64,000 bases of DNA from Piper betle (GCA_033002965.1 JAURVB010002082.1:1-64000); one strand, 5' to 3'. Counted from the first letter of the stretch, positions 11,434-24,731 are shown. The notes: generated by a model not told the origin, from the letters alone. Translations and numbers: made by a program.

Positions 11434-14400
11434 ATGGCTTCTTCTTCATGCACAAAAGTTACTTTTCTTCTTGCTTGTAGTCTGATATTTCTGTTTTGTT
11501 TCAGCACAAAGCTAGCTCTTGCTCAATTTGGGGAGGGAGAAGCCCTCCTCAAGTGGAAGTCCAGCCTTTTCACTCAGTCACCAATGTTGCAGTCATGGAC
11601 TTTGCCTCCTAACAACTCTGCAAGCCCATGCAACTGGTATGGAATTTCATGCAATAAGAGAGGTAGAGTCACATATATTGAGCTCTTCAATTCAAGTTTG
11701 CAAGGTAGCCTAGACCAGTTCAGCTTCCCCACATTCTCCAAACTCACATATCTAAACATCTCTTGCAATAACCTTTCTGGTGTTTTGCCTCCATCAATGG
11801 CTAACCTTACAATGATAAGATGGCTCAACATTTCCAACAACTCATTGACAGGAGAACTAGATTCTTCTTTCTTTCCCAAATGGACCCAACTTGTCTCTCT
11901 TGATCTGAACTTCAATTTTCTTAGTGGGAAAATTCCTGTGGAGGTTGGGCAGCTGAAAAACATGCAGGACTTTAATCTCAAAGGAAACCAATTGAGTGGA
12001 CCAATACCACATGAAATAGGAAACCTCACAAACCTCAATTTACTGAGATTGGCCCTGAACAACCTGACTGGTGTAATCCCAATGAGTTTGGGTAATTGCC
12101 GGAATTTAAACTTTCTATACATACGAGGGAACAATTTCTCTGGTAACATACCTGCAACTTTGGGTAACTTGACCAAGCTTCTAGAGATGCTTTTGTATGA
12201 CAATAAGTTGTCCGGTCCTATCCCTTCTGAAATTGGAAGCCTGGAAGAGCTTCAAATTCTCTACTTGTATCAATAACCAGCTTTCAGGTCCCATTCCTCC
12301 TGAGCTTGGCAATCTAAAAAATGTAGTCAACATGAGTCTGAATCAAAACAATCTCAATGGTTCTATTCCCCGTGAACTTGGAAAGTTGGTCAATTTGCAA
12401 TTCCTATACCTATACGACAACGAGTTGTCTGGTCCCATTCCATATGAGCTTGAAAACTTGGTCAACTTAACTGATTTAGAACTCTCCAATAATAACCTTT
12501 CAGGTTCCATACCATCCAGTTTAGGAAATTTGGAAAATCTTCAAGTTTTATACCTGTTTCAAAACCAACTTTCTGGTCCGATCCCACAGAATCAGGAAAT
12601 CTCAAAAATCTTGTCTACATGGTATCTTCAACAATACTCAATGGTTCTATCCCTGCCTCCTTCGGTAACTTGAGAAGCCTCACCGACCTTCGCCTTTTTA
12701 TGAATGAGTTGTCGGGAGTTATTCCCGAGGAGATATCCAATCTCAAAAACTTGTCTGTGTTCATGCTTTCTTACAATCATTTCTCAGGTCCCCTGCCGAG
12801 TGAGCTTTGCCAAGGCGGAAGGCTAACCTTTCTGTCAGCCGTAGATAACAGACTCAATGGTACAATTCCAAAAAGCCTGAAAAATTGCGTAACATTGGAA
12901 AATATTCGGCTACAAGGAAACAACATAAGTGGAAATATGAGTGAAGACTTTGGTGCCTATCCAAATCTCAAATACATAGATCTAACGGGGAACAATTTTT
13001 ATGGCACCATCTCAGCTAGTTGGGGACAGTCATCAAATTTGTCAATTGCTAGATTATCCTCAAACAAAATTTCTGGTACTATTCCGAAGGAACTTGGCAT
13101 GTTGAAAAACTTGGAGGTGCTTGATCTTTCATCTAACCAACTAAGAGGGGCAATCCCAATGGAGATTGGAGAAATGAAAAAACTCGGAAGTTTGAATCTC
13201 AGCAGGAATCAACTCACAGGTTTGATACCTTTTGAACTTGGGAAACTATCAAGCATGGAAATACTTGATCTCTCCTCAAATAAGCTTAGTGGGAAAATTC
13301 CAAAAGATTTGATCGGATGCTTTAAGCTTACGTCCTTGAATTTGAGCAAAAATGTTTTCAATGGGACAATCCCATTCGAAATGGGAAATCTAGTGTACCT
13401 CCAGCAATTCCTAGACCTGAGCTACAACAATCTCACGGGAGAGATTCCCAGCCAGCTCGGGAAGCTTGATAAACTGGAATGCCTAAATCTTTCCCACAAC
13501 CATCTTAGCAGATCCATTCCCAAATCTTTTGAAAGGTTGGCCAGTTTACAAGCGGTTGATCTGTCGTATAATGATTTAGCTGGTCCAGTTCCTGATATCA
13601 AAGCTCTCAATGGTGAATCCATAGTAGGCAACAAAGGTCTTTGTGGCCATCTACCAGGCCTGCCTTCATGCTCCTTCTCAGTTAGAAGTCCCCACAAAAA
13701 CACAGCAGTAGTATTGGTCATTTCCGTAGTTGCTGGTGCATTTCTTCTCCTGCTAATATGTGGAATTCTACTTAGAGTTCATTGCCAAAGAATAGGCACT
13801 GCAGCTCTTGATATCGCATGTGATCAACTATGGAGCCGTGATGTGAAGGTATCGTACCAAGAAATCATAGAAGCAACAGAAGGGTTTGATGACAAGTACT
13901 GCATAGGAAGCGGGGGCACAGGTAAAGTATACAAGGTAGAATTGCCATCTGGTCAGCTCGTAGCAGTGAAGAAAATACACCAAAGTGAAGATCAGGATGA
14001 GGAGCTGATTGATAGAAGAAGCTTTCACAATGAAGTAAAGACCCTGTTGGAGATTCGCCATCGAAATATAGTGAAGTTGTATGGTTACACCTCCCCATCT
14101 ACCACCATGCTTTTGGTCTACAAGTTCATGGAAAGAGGAAGCTTGGCTGGAATTCTATCAAGGAATGAAGATGCAATAGAGCTGGACTGGAAGAAGAGGA
14201 TGAATGTAGTTAAAGGGGTGGCAAGTGCGTTGGCCTATTTGCACCATGATTGCATACCTCCAATCGTCCATCGAGATATCTCTTCCAATAATTTGCTCCT
14301 GGATGTTGATTATGAGGTGGGCATATCAGACTTTGGCATGGCCAGGCTGCTCAAGCCCAACACATCAAACTGGACCAATCCTGCAGGAACCTATGGGTAC

Positions 14401-14918
14401 ATGGCCCCAGGTTAGCACATAATATTTTTTGAGTTTCAAGGCTTTTAATTGTTCAATAACATTATGTAGTATAAAATTAAAGTCACAACAGTTCTAATTT
14501 TTGCAATTCTCTTGGCTTCAAATATACAGAGCTAGCTTACTCCATGAGAGTCGATGAGAGAAGTGATGTCTACAGCTTTGGAGTGGTGGCATTTGAAGTC
14601 TTACTGGGGAGGCATCCTGGGCAATTGCTAGACTCTTTATCTGCATGTACAAGTACCAATAACTTCAACAATGACACACGGTTGTTGAATTTGTTGGATG
14701 AGCGCCTCACATCACCATCAGACGAGGTAGCTAGCAGTCTTGTTTCAATGGTGATCATAGGGATCAAGTGTTTAAACCCCAACCCTGAACTTCGACCAAC
14801 CATGAAACAAGTTGCCCAGGTCCTACTTTCAAGCAGCAGTTTCCAATTGCCAATGCCCTTCCACATGATTAGCTTGCTCGAACTTTCGCACCATTTCTGT
14901 TCCGAAAACAGATCATAG
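11434..14918 (+). pseudogene. MIK2-like LRR receptor kinase, copy 1; reading frame broken by two compensating indels
   Basis: Plasma-membrane LRR receptor kinase of the MIK2-like group (MIK2 senses cell-wall and peptide signals in Arabidopsis; the ligand here is unknown). The ATG at 11434 (MASSSCTKV) is chosen because the upstream ATG at 11419 is followed by a stop in the second copy. A signal peptide of about 30 residues is followed by the LRR N-terminal cap (EALLKWKSSL, PCNWYGISCN), about 20 LRRs of 24 residues (LxGxIPxELGNLxNL), a transmembrane helix (VVLVISVVAGAFLLLL, about 13,705-13,775) and a Ser/Thr kinase. The kinase has GSGGTG, AVKK, HRD (14,268) and DFG (14,329), so it is an RD kinase. 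One intron (14,411-14,529, phase 1) splits the APE motif. A +1 shift near 12,270 gives an immediate TAA, and a -1 shift near 12,586 restores the frame. The kinase part is intact. Either a young pseudogene or a consensus error. Confidence 0.85.
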
Positions 14919-15194
14919 CCTACTATTTGAAGTGTAGTAGCAACTGCGTGGCCCTTAATTATCATGAAGCAATATCGTTTGTTTTTTCTTCTTGTTCACA
15001 CAGAACCTAAATAATTTCAGAAATTCTACTAATTCAGTCTTTTTCTTTAGTACACATGTAACTATCCGAAGAAAATTCATTATATATATAGTAATTCTAC
15101 TATGCGCGGCAATGTTTTTCAATGCATAGGCAGCATTTGGATTATGGGTCGTTTGATCAAATCCAATGCCTACAATCCACCCGTGTTTCCACCC
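14919..15194. other. 3' flank of receptor-kinase copy 1 and right edge of the duplication
   Basis: Similarity to the second copy ends in a 'tatatatata' run near 15,080-15,090. Beyond it the two loci are unrelated. Confidence 0.7.
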
Positions 15195-15584
15195 CACTTC
15201 ACCTTTTTTTTTTTTTTTTGCCTTCCCCCTCCTCACCGCCGGTTTCACGCCGCTGCCCCTGGGCCTCGCCCACCCGACCCCACCCACAGCCGCCGTCCCC
15301 CACTGTGTCGGCCGTCACTGTCCCTGGCACCAGGCGTCGCCCTCCCCGCCGTTTCCCACCCCCCCCCCCAATGGGATTCGCCCCCTCCGCAGGCATCGCC
15401 GTCCCCCCGCGCCTCGCCGTCGCCATCCCCCCGCCGCCACTCCCTACCGTTTTCACCCCCACTCCCCCCCCACACCCCTGTCATCACCCCTCCGGACGTC
15501 GTCAGTCCCCCGATGGTGAGGTCGTCGGCGGTGGCACAACAAAATAGATGTGGGGGGTGGAGGAGAAAATGCGAGGGTAATTTC
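15195..15584. repeat. C-rich low-complexity block
   Basis: After a run of about 17 T, the sequence is dominated by 'cccc', 'ccgcc' and 'caccc' runs. Several overlapping proline-rich frames are open on both strands, as base composition alone predicts. The composition resembles 320-640, which is also associated with 'gactcgag' motifs. Confidence 0.6.
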
Positions 15585-15925
15585 GTAATAAAAACTTGAC
15601 TCGCTCCTGACTCTTGTAAATATTATAAAACAAATTTTAAAAAAAATTTAAAATAATTTCATAATAAAAATTTGACACGCTCCTTAGTCGAGTCAATATT
15701 ATGAAAATTTTTTTAAAAATATTAATAAAATTTGACCCACTCGTGACTCGAGTCAATATTACAAAATAATTTTTTTAAAAAATAAAAATAATTTCAAAAT
15801 AAAAACTTGATTCACTCCCGAGTCGAGTTAATATTACGAAATAAATAAATAAAAAATCATAATACAAATTTGACTCATTCCTTACTCGAGTCAATATTAC
15901 TAAATAAATTTTAAAATTCAAATCC
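15585..15925. repeat. Degenerate tandem repeat, five units of about 60-75 bp
   Basis: Each unit contains 'aaaa(a/c)ttga(c/t)', 'c(t/c)actc', 'gactcgagtcaatatta' and an A/T-rich spacer. Units start near 15,585, 15,660, 15,720, 15,787 and 15,858. It directly precedes the truncated LTR at 15,935. Confidence 0.7.
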
Positions 15926-15934
15926 CAATACACC

Positions 15935-18735
15935 TCCTTAGGTGTAGCAACCATGCCCATGACACTCAGCAAGCCAACCACCCTCTTTTTTTATATATAT
16001 AAAACCGACCCCTATCCTCACATTTCACTCCTTCCTCCTCACCCCCAAAGCCCTCCCAGCCTTTTCATCCTTCTTTGCACTTCCTCTCGGTCTTGTGGAG
16101 CATTCCTAGGCATTTTGCTTCAAGGTTTGAAGGACTTGGAGTGAGAAAAACTCCAAGTGACCTCCCCTTGGCTCGTTTATGATCTGTTTCTTCCCGTTCT
16201 TAGTTATGGTTCGGAAGTTCTCTTGATGTTTGCCTATTGATGTGATTGTTTGTATTTTTATGGTATTTTTTGCATGTAGATCTGTCGGTTAAAAATCATT
16301 GAGAGGTGGTTCATGTCATTTTCATTTTTTATATTAATAGTAATGATTTTTACATCTTCAGAGAGTGTAGATCTGCACTGGTTTGGTAAAAAATTCATAA
16401 CTCATGTTGTAGTTATCCGATTTGTATGATCTTGGTCTGTTTATTTTTGCACGACATAGATCTATAAGTTGTATATGTTAAGAATATCGACTGAGTTTGC
16501 ATGGATGGTCATGAAAAGGTCCGAAATTGAATGAAAGGTGACAGCTTTCAAGGTTCGAGTGACATAATAGTCCATTTACCCAATTTTTATACCTTGTTGT
16601 TTTTTTCATTTAATGATCTAATTGATACTCATCTGTTATTCTTGATGTGAGAATCATCTCATAATTTTCCAAGCTAAAATGGCCTTGATTAAGGCCTGAA
16701 CAAAATTGTTAAGCGATTGTGTGTACCTGTTTTATTTTTGCTGTGTTTGTCTATGTTTTGTGTTGAGCTAGGTGTAAGGTTAATTATAAGACCACAAAAA
16801 AATCCATTAAAATTATAAAACAACTCCCTCAATTTCTGCTAAAACTTGTAAATTTTGAAATTAAAAAATCATGTTGGTGGTTTATTGGCTCAGATTGTTG
16901 GAGCGCACAGGAATTGGGTCATAATCTTGTTTCTATGATTTTAATTGAAAATCCTGTGGAAAGTATATTAATTTGTAGAAATTTTATTAATTAAATTAAA
17001 GAGTTTACTAAGTTCCCTAATAATGTCTCTGTAAAATTTCAAAGCTTTTGGGTAAATAGGTAATTCAGTAGAAGTTTTTAATTCTACCATAGTTGGGTAA
17101 ATTACAAAAATCACTACATTAGCAACCAAGATTAGAAAAATTATCTAGGCCCAATTATAAGGAAATTGGACATGAAATATTAATGGGCTAAACTTTCAAG
17201 TGTTATCTATCTATTTCAATTGACCCAAGCCCATTTCTACTTCTCAGACCCATGGGCCGAAATTTTGAAGTTTGTTGTGCAGTGATGGGGTACTGTTCAC
17301 ACAACATTAACCCGACATTAATTAACCTCAATCAACATGATAATCAGTAAATTTTCACTTTTAAATATTTATGGTAGACCCTTAGGTGTCTAGAACTAAG
17401 GGTTCAAATTTCAGCTTAATCAGATACTATTTAGTCTGTCCGAAAAATTATCTTGTTATGTTCGACGATAAAACCCTAACTACGAAATCATTAACTAAGT
17501 AAACTTGTAACCCCAAACATTAAATTAAATTACCTAATGAGCTTTAACCCATCTCTAAGAAAAATAAATAAGTTAATTAAGTTTTGTATGTTGTGTAACA
17601 TATGTAAGGTACTACAAATGCAACGCATTTTGAGAAATTGTGGCACATTAGTGAAATTGTGGCACATTAGTTCCTAGCCACATGGGTACTGTGGTGGGTG
17701 ATATATAGAGAATATGAGAGGCATACGTGATATATGAATGTTTTTATATATTTGAGATGCTGTTTTGTAGGAAATAATGGTATGATATGTGGCCGCATCG
17801 GCCTTCGCTTACCACCCTCTATGATTTAGAAGTTTTTACAACTTTTTTGTGGGTGTTTAGATGACCATTTGCCCGCAAGGCTATACCCATTAATCAATTA
17901 TTTGATTACGGATCGAATGGCTCATGGCGGGGGATTTCGTATTGTATTTGTGTTAATTATAGAATTAATGTAATATGAAATTGTGATGTAGTATGTTACA
18001 GGAATAAGCCCTAAAGTTGTATGAACTTATATGATTCGGAATAAGTTAATTGATTGTTCTTGTGCACATATGTTTTATATATCATGACATTATTATTGTG
18101 GGGTAGACACACTTTGGGGCACTCTAACCATCGTCTCCAAGGTGTTAGCTTCAAAGTCTCAGAATACGATGAGGTACTTACCAGGTACGTGAAATATATT
18201 TGTTGTAACTGTGTGTGTGTATTAAAGAAACGTGGGTAGGAGGAGCATATAGTTCACACCGCTTGAAGACCCACGTGAAGTCTGGGTGTTAGGGTTTGAT
18301 GCCCTGACATTCAATGATGTCGTGTTTAATTATTTTATTATTTTTTCGCATATGTTGGGTATGTAGAACAGGTAACCATGACTATTATTTAAATTCTCTG
18401 TATTCATCCGCATGTAAGAAATTAAGAAATATAATTAATCACTTGAACTAAGTAGTAAAAAAATGTTCATATCACAGTATGCAACTTCAAAACTGTAGTC
18501 ACCACCCATAGTCATAGGGGAAATCATTCTTAAGTTTAGGAGCCTCTCTATGCTAGTATGAATTAATATGCATGTATGATGAAACCATATAAGGTTGCCC
18601 ATCTTAAACCTCCTCAAGGGTTGAGACCTGTTTTTGTAAAGTTTGTACGAGAGTAATCCAATGAATAATTTTCCAAATTATAACATCACATTTTGGTCTG
18701 CCCTCAGACAAAAAAATAGGGTATTACATTAAATC
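15935..18735 (+). mobile_element. 5'-truncated long LTR (about 2.8 kb) of the same family as 30,674-34,587
   Basis: In plus orientation it is collinear with the reverse complement of 30,674-34,050 and of 57,000-60,480. Landmarks are 'ggtgtagcaaccatgcccatgacactcagcaagcc', a TATA box 'tatatatataaaacc' near 15,985-16,000, the 'ctccaagtgacctccccttgg' stretch near 16,150 and 'gtgttagggtttgatgccctgacat' near 18,290. The first 540 bp or so of the LTR are missing. The 3' end 'gggtattaca' lies near 18,726. No primer-binding site follows. Confidence 0.7.
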
Positions 18736-19000
18736 AGTAAATGTGCAAATAAATAGTAATAAATCATCTTTAAGTTTAAGACTCTCTCTATGATAATATG
18801 AATAAATATGCATATATGATGAAACTATATAACCCATCTTAAGCCTCCTCGAGGTTTGAGACCCGTTTTTATAAAGTTTGTACGAAAGTAATCCAATAAA
18901 TAGTTTTTCAAATTATAACATTACACTTCGGTTTGCTTACAGACCAAAAAATGGGGTATTATATTGATCGGTAAATGTGTAATTAAATAGTAATAAATCA
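18505..19000. repeat. Tandem duplication of the LTR 3' end, about 245-bp units
   Basis: The last 240 bp of the LTR (landmarks 'taagtttaggagcctctcta', 'gtttgtacgagagtaatcc', 'gggtattacatt') are repeated immediately downstream with about 10-15% visible differences, ending near 18,990. Confidence 0.7.
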
Positions 19001-19279
19001 TTATGATTATTTAATTGTGTTCTAATTGATTAAAATATTACTATTTTTAAACAATTAACGAAATATTTTCCTGCTATTTTTACAATGATGTATGACTAGA
19101 TTGAAGTCCAGAGTGTTATTTTAAAATTTTTATTGATGTAGTTAAAAACTAGATTTAATTATTTTATTGGGAAATGTGCTTATTATTTTGTTATTTTTGA
19201 GAAAATTTATATTAATATTGTAAAGATAGACTTAACATATTTTTCACTGGAATTTAATTATTTTGAATTTTTAAGAATC

Positions 19280-22200
19280 ATTAAAGAGTATTTTGCACCT
19301 TGATATGCGTGTCATGTGATTTTGACTATCAATTTAATTTAGTTTGTACTTGTGCATACATGGGTATGTAGGGATGGCAACCGAACCGAGCCGCTCGGCT
19401 AGGCTCGGCTCATGCTTGCAGAGAGCCTCTCGGCTGAAACCTTTTTCCTAACAAAAACTTTTTATTTTTACAAAACCTTTTTTAAAAAAATTATACAAAA
19501 AGTTGGACTGGCCAACCTTATGTAGGCAACAAAATCTAGCCAAGCTGTCAACCATTTATTATAATTTTTTTTATTTTAAAAAGGGTTTGGTTCAAATTTG
19601 TTAAAAAACAAAGGTTTGGTTTGTTTTTTATTTGAAAACCACGTCCTACCCAAACCTAGCCCAAAGTGCAAGGTTATTTATGATATTAAAGAAAAAAGGT
19701 GCCAGTGAATGGTAAAACGTGAATAAACTAGTCTTTCTACAATTTAGTCTTAAATTTCCACTGTAGAAGTTGTCAAACATATCTCAAATTATTTTCTTAT
19801 ATTAGTTCAATGCAAGTTACTGCTAGTAATCATATATGTTTATATTTATATGTTAATTGGATGGGATACATTTAGATTTACTCATTTTCATAAAATTTTT
19901 ATTGTAAATTCAAGTCAATTTATAATGTATTCAAGTCCACTTCAAGTTGACTCCAAGTCCACTTCATGTTGACTCCAAGTCAACTAAGTCCAAATGCAAC
20001 CATAAAATTTTCCTAGCTGCAATAATCGTGGATTAATTGAAGTCTTGAGATCTTCAAATCATTATATATTGACAACCTGTCACTGACTTTTATCTTCTTT
20101 TGTTTTTATTTTTGAAAACAAGTGATGCTTCTGGGTTAGGACATTAATCTACAACAAAGGACCCATAACCCACGCCATTTGCTGATTGCCAATTTGCTTT
20201 CAACTCCACGAAATAAGTTAAGGAAAAATTTATATGAGTAGCCTCGTATAGCGTATATGAACTACATATTTAATTTAAATATTTTTAGTAGATCCCACAA
20301 AATAATATTTATATATATATAAAATAGTGTATATAAATAGTAGGTTGATAAAATTTTATCTTTTATATCATTATGACTTACTTTTAAATTTTCAAAAAAT
20401 GCACTATTTAATATATATTATAAAATTAATTTTTATTATAATTATTTTGATAATTAAGATAAAAGAATTTAAAATATTAAATTGAGTTAAAATTTAATAA
20501 TTACTCTTATTATTTATTTTCTTATTTTCTATATAGATTTTGAAAATGAGACTTACTAAGTTATTCAAAATAAAGGGTGTAGTTGATACAAGCTGTGTAT
20601 CTCATGTATATAGAGTTCATTAAATTATATAAATTTTATGATTTAAGGACACTTTTTCATTTAATATTTTAAATGCTTCTATATTGAATACTGATAGGCG
20701 TTGATCATTTTTTCTTAAGAAACTTTTTTACATATTTTTAAAATTATAAAAATAGGTTAGAATCACTGAACTGTACTTGGCCTGGGCCTTGCCAGACTAT
20801 TCACAACCACGTAGCAGCACCCCTTGGCCAAATTTGGCCACGGCCCGCAGCAGCTATGCTAACATTTATTTTAATATTTTTTATTTTAAAAAGCTAATTT
20901 TAAGCCAGATTTGGCCTAAAATTGTTTTTAAACAATGGTTTTGTTTTTTTCTTTAAAAAGTACGTCCTAGCCAAGCATAACCCATTATTTAAAGTTGTTT
21001 AAGATATTAAAAAAACCATTGACTCGTAAAAATTATATAAAGTAATATTAATTCTTGAATGAAGCACTTTTAAAATATTTAATCATAAATTTCTTTTCTT
21101 ATTAGTTGTTAAAGAGACCTCGAATCATAGTTCAAAGCAAGTTATTGTTAATAATTATTGATGTTTATAATTTGGATAGGACAATTAAATTTAGATTTAC
21201 TCATTTTTAAGATGTTTTTATTGTAAATTCAAGTCAATTTATACAGTACCAAAGTCCACTTCAAATTGACTCGAAGTCAACTAGGTTCAAATGCACCATA
21301 AAATTCCAAGCAACTACGGTCCCATGCAACCATAGAATTTTCCAAGCCGCAATTATTGTGGATCAAATCAAGAGAGTGCTTATAATTATTAAATGTGGAC
21401 AATCTGTCAATGACTTTTTAATTCACACTCGTACAAAAAAAAAATAGCAACCAAGAGTTTTGTGACCGGCTTGAATTTTGAAATTAATTTTTAATATAAT
21501 TGCTTTAATAATTAAGATAAAATAATTAAAAATATCAGATTAAATCAAAATTTAATAATTACCCTTATTATTTATTTTCTTATTTATCATGTATCTTTTA
21601 AAGTATAACACCCACTAAATTGTTTAAAATAAAAGGTGTAGTTTATATAAATCATATGAAGTGTAACTTATGTACATATGATTTATTAAATTATACAAAT
21701 TTTATAGTTTGAGGGAACATTTTTATTTAATATTTTAAATACTTCTATAATGGTTCGGGTAAGCCTTGATCACTTTTTCTTAAAAGATTAAAAATATTTT
21801 TTTTAAAGTAAAAAAAGTTAGAACCATTAAACTGTAAAACTCGGCTTAGTGCCTTGCCGGATCTATTCAGAGTCACATAGCTGCACCCTTGGCCGGATTT
21901 GGCCACGGCTAGCAACAAGTATGTCCTGCCCAAGCATAGCTCATAATCTAAAATTGTTTAAGATAATAAAAAAAGCATTAACTCATAAAAATTGTATAAA
22001 CTATTATTAATTAGTGAATACAGCATCTTTACAATATTTAATCATAATTTTCTCTTCTTATTAGTTGTTAAGCATGCCTCAAATCTTAGTTCAAAGCAAG
22101 TTATAGTTAATAATTATTGACGTGTATATTTTGGATAGAATAATTAAATTTAGATTTACTCATTTTTAAGATTTTTTAATTATAATTCCAGTATATTTAT

Positions 22201-22374
22201 TCAAGTCCACTTCAAATTGATTCCCAGTCAACTACGCCCATATGCAGCCATAAAATTCCAAGCAACTACGGTCGCATGCAACGATTGAATTTTCGCAAGC
22301 CGCAATTATTGTGGATCAAATCAAGAAATCTTATAATTATTAAATATCGACGATGTGTCAATGACTTCTTAATT
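19280..22374. repeat. Three diverged ~1-kb tandem repeat units
   Basis: A shared block ('caagtccacttcaa(g/a)ttgact', 'ccataaaatt', 'gcaataatcgtggat') recurs near 19,930, 21,250 and 22,200. A second block ('cttggcc(a/g)(a/g)atttggccacggc') recurs near 20,825 and 21,890. The first unit starts with a GGGATGGCAACCG motif (19,372) common at ends of plant non-autonomous elements. A fourth copy is at 54,300-54,965. No genes are seen. Confidence 0.65.
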
Positions 22375-24119
22375 CTCGTTAGTACAAAAAAAGGCAATAA
22401 GTAACCAGAGTTCTGTGATCGGCTTGTGCGGCTGCAAATTAATAACTGATTTGAAACTGCATTAAAAAGGCATTAATTTGCAACTGCCTCGAGTGCTAGT
22501 GTAATCGCAAAATTATTTAAAAAGTTTACTAATGTCTTACGATTGATTAGAAACCACTATTTTTGTAACTTGAAAATACGGTCGCTATTTAATAAAAAAC
22601 CACATATTTATAATTTATTTATTTTTGCGACTGAAAATGGTGGTTGCAAGCCGGTCGCAACAATTTACACATGAAAAAATAATTAGACCCTGAAGCCCCC
22701 AAAAATTGAGTTGGAGAACCACAGGCCACCGCCCACCACAGCGTCCTACCTTGCCTCGCCACCACCACTGTGACTTGCAGTCACGCCACTGCTGCTGGAC
22801 GCCGTTGTGTCACGCTGCCACCCCCACAGTCTCCTCCTCAGCCCTCCTCACTGCTGGGACAGACGCCGCCGGATAGAACTAGCCAAAATCAGGTATTTTA
22901 AAAAAAACAATTGTTGCTGATGATAATTATGATAATGATTATTTGATTTTTTTAATGTAATTGTCATGAATGCAATTGTATTAATTTTTGAAATTGGTTA
23001 AATTGATTATATTATATATTTCCAATTAATATAATTTATATTTAAATTTTGGTGGTTTGATTTGATAAATTTATATTTTGCATGGTTAGATCAATTAATG
23101 ATACATTTTGGGGTATGTTTAATGACACATTTTAGTTATTGCAATTAAGTTTAAATCAGTTATAATCATGATTTGAATGTTGAAGCACAATTAGAATGTT
23201 GAAACATGATAAATAAGTCTCTTTGTTAAATTCCATCTTATAATAAAATCATTTATTTATGTACATGATTAAATAATAAATATAAACATAAAAATCTTAT
23301 GACTGAAAAAGAAAACACTAAAAATTAAAACATTGTGTCTTCTTCACAAATAAATTTTGCCTATGATAAGTCTAATTCCTTATTTGCAAAAAGTATCCCA
23401 GTTCATGTGTGCTGGATGCATCTTCATATGCTGTTGCATCAGCTTTTCTCTTCTGATCACTTGTCCTAAAAAATAATACATGGAATTTTAGATGCAATCC
23501 TTCAAACAATTCATACAACACTAAAGAACAATGAGTTATCAAGTGTTTTCCAAGGAAAAAAACACAAAGAACAATGAGCTCTCTATTTTCTATTTCAATG
23601 TCCACAAGCTTTGATTTTTCATTTGTCAATGTCCTAACATCTAAAATACAAGCGAACGACAGTCTACCACACCAATTCAGAAACAATAACAACCAAAAAG
23701 AAGAAACATGAAGCAAGTAACAGGATCGCCAAATTTTAAAATACAAACTCTTCTTCTACTTCCTTGGATTGAGAGTCGAAAATTTGGCAGCATCGGAGGA
23801 TCAATATCCAGTCGGGAGATCTATTTCATCCGGTTACAGGGAAGTAAAAATATGATTAATTGTCTTTTTCTCACTTGATTACAAATCTTTATTTTCACAT
23901 TTTAATCTTGTTCTACTTATGGGCTTCTTGATCCAAGTATACCAAGACAAATCAATATTAAAGTTAAGGGCAGATTTCTTGGACCGTTTCCAAAGTGGAT
24001 TGAGGTTCCTCTAGATGTTTGGGATTTATGGTGCGGAGAGTGTATGATACGTCATATAAACACGCAATATGCACTACATACAATGTACAAATATAATATT
24101 TAGTAATAATTTTATTGTA

Positions 24120-24665
24120 ATGAACTCAAGCTAGGTATACACGGAGGCTGGAGGATGAACCACGGGCGAAAGCTGCATTGTTTGAGGCTGCACTAAAATT
24201 ATACAAGGGTATGATGAAATGAACGAGAGATAGAGAATTGAAGCTCTTGAACACGAGTGACATGGCAGATTGTATAAAGGAAGATCAACCTAATTGGATT
24301 CAGTCAGTCATTTGGGAGAGGCTAATTCATGATCATTGGACTACAATGAATTCAAAGAATTATCCAAGAAGAACAAGAAGAATAGGCTGATAAAGGACGA
24401 AGATTTAGCCCATCACATTTGGTGATAAGTCCACACAAAAATCTACAAAAAGTGTTTGGTATAAAACCATTCATTTCTTTAGTTATAATTTAATTATTAG
24501 TCATAGTTTATTTATGTTATTGATCAATGCAAGAGAACAACATAGGAAAGCACGAGCCTTGGCATGTTTTGTTCGACCACACACACTGGAAGGACAAAGG
24601 AAAGGGTCCCTATGCAGACAAGATGTCTGAGGCAGTGGATGTAAGTATTAGCCTTATTTACATTA
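24120..24665 (+). pseudogene. Plant CACTA-associated transposase relic (conserved C-terminal motif)
   Basis: In plus-strand frames interrupted by stops, the pieces KNKKNRLIKDEDLAHHIW (near 24,375) and GKHEPWHVLFDHTHWKDKGKG (near 24,555-24,620) recall the 'r-P...l-F..TH...dG' segment of the plant transposase-24/Ptta family that accompanies En/Spm elements. Intron-like DNA separates the pieces, and the nested LTR follows within 70 bp. Further arginine- and glutamate-rich remnants at 28,190-28,360 may be the distal part of the same gene. Confidence 0.45.
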
Positions 24666-24731
24666 ATTTTGCATTGCTTTCGTGTGTCTTGTCTTGCAAT
24701 TGAAGTATGTGTTGTAATTTTTGGGATCGAG

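Larger units (their letters stand above)
4919..15090 (+). repeat. Segmental duplication, copy 1 (about 10.2 kb)
   Basis: This interval matches 43,310-53,365 base by base with few substitutions, including introns, a hAT MITE and intergenic DNA. It begins inside intron 1 of the membrane-protein gene and ends in an AT microsatellite just after the receptor-kinase gene. Copy 1 keeps exon 1 and the upstream region of the first gene, so it is the more complete version and probably the source. Confidence 0.95.

Noticed and set aside
11574..12203. Long minus-strand frame opposite the LRRs
   Set aside because: Antisense shadow of the LRR repeat; recurs identically opposite copy 2.
15102..15599. Overlapping Pro-rich frames
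   Set aside because: Same composition effect; frames open on both strands at once.
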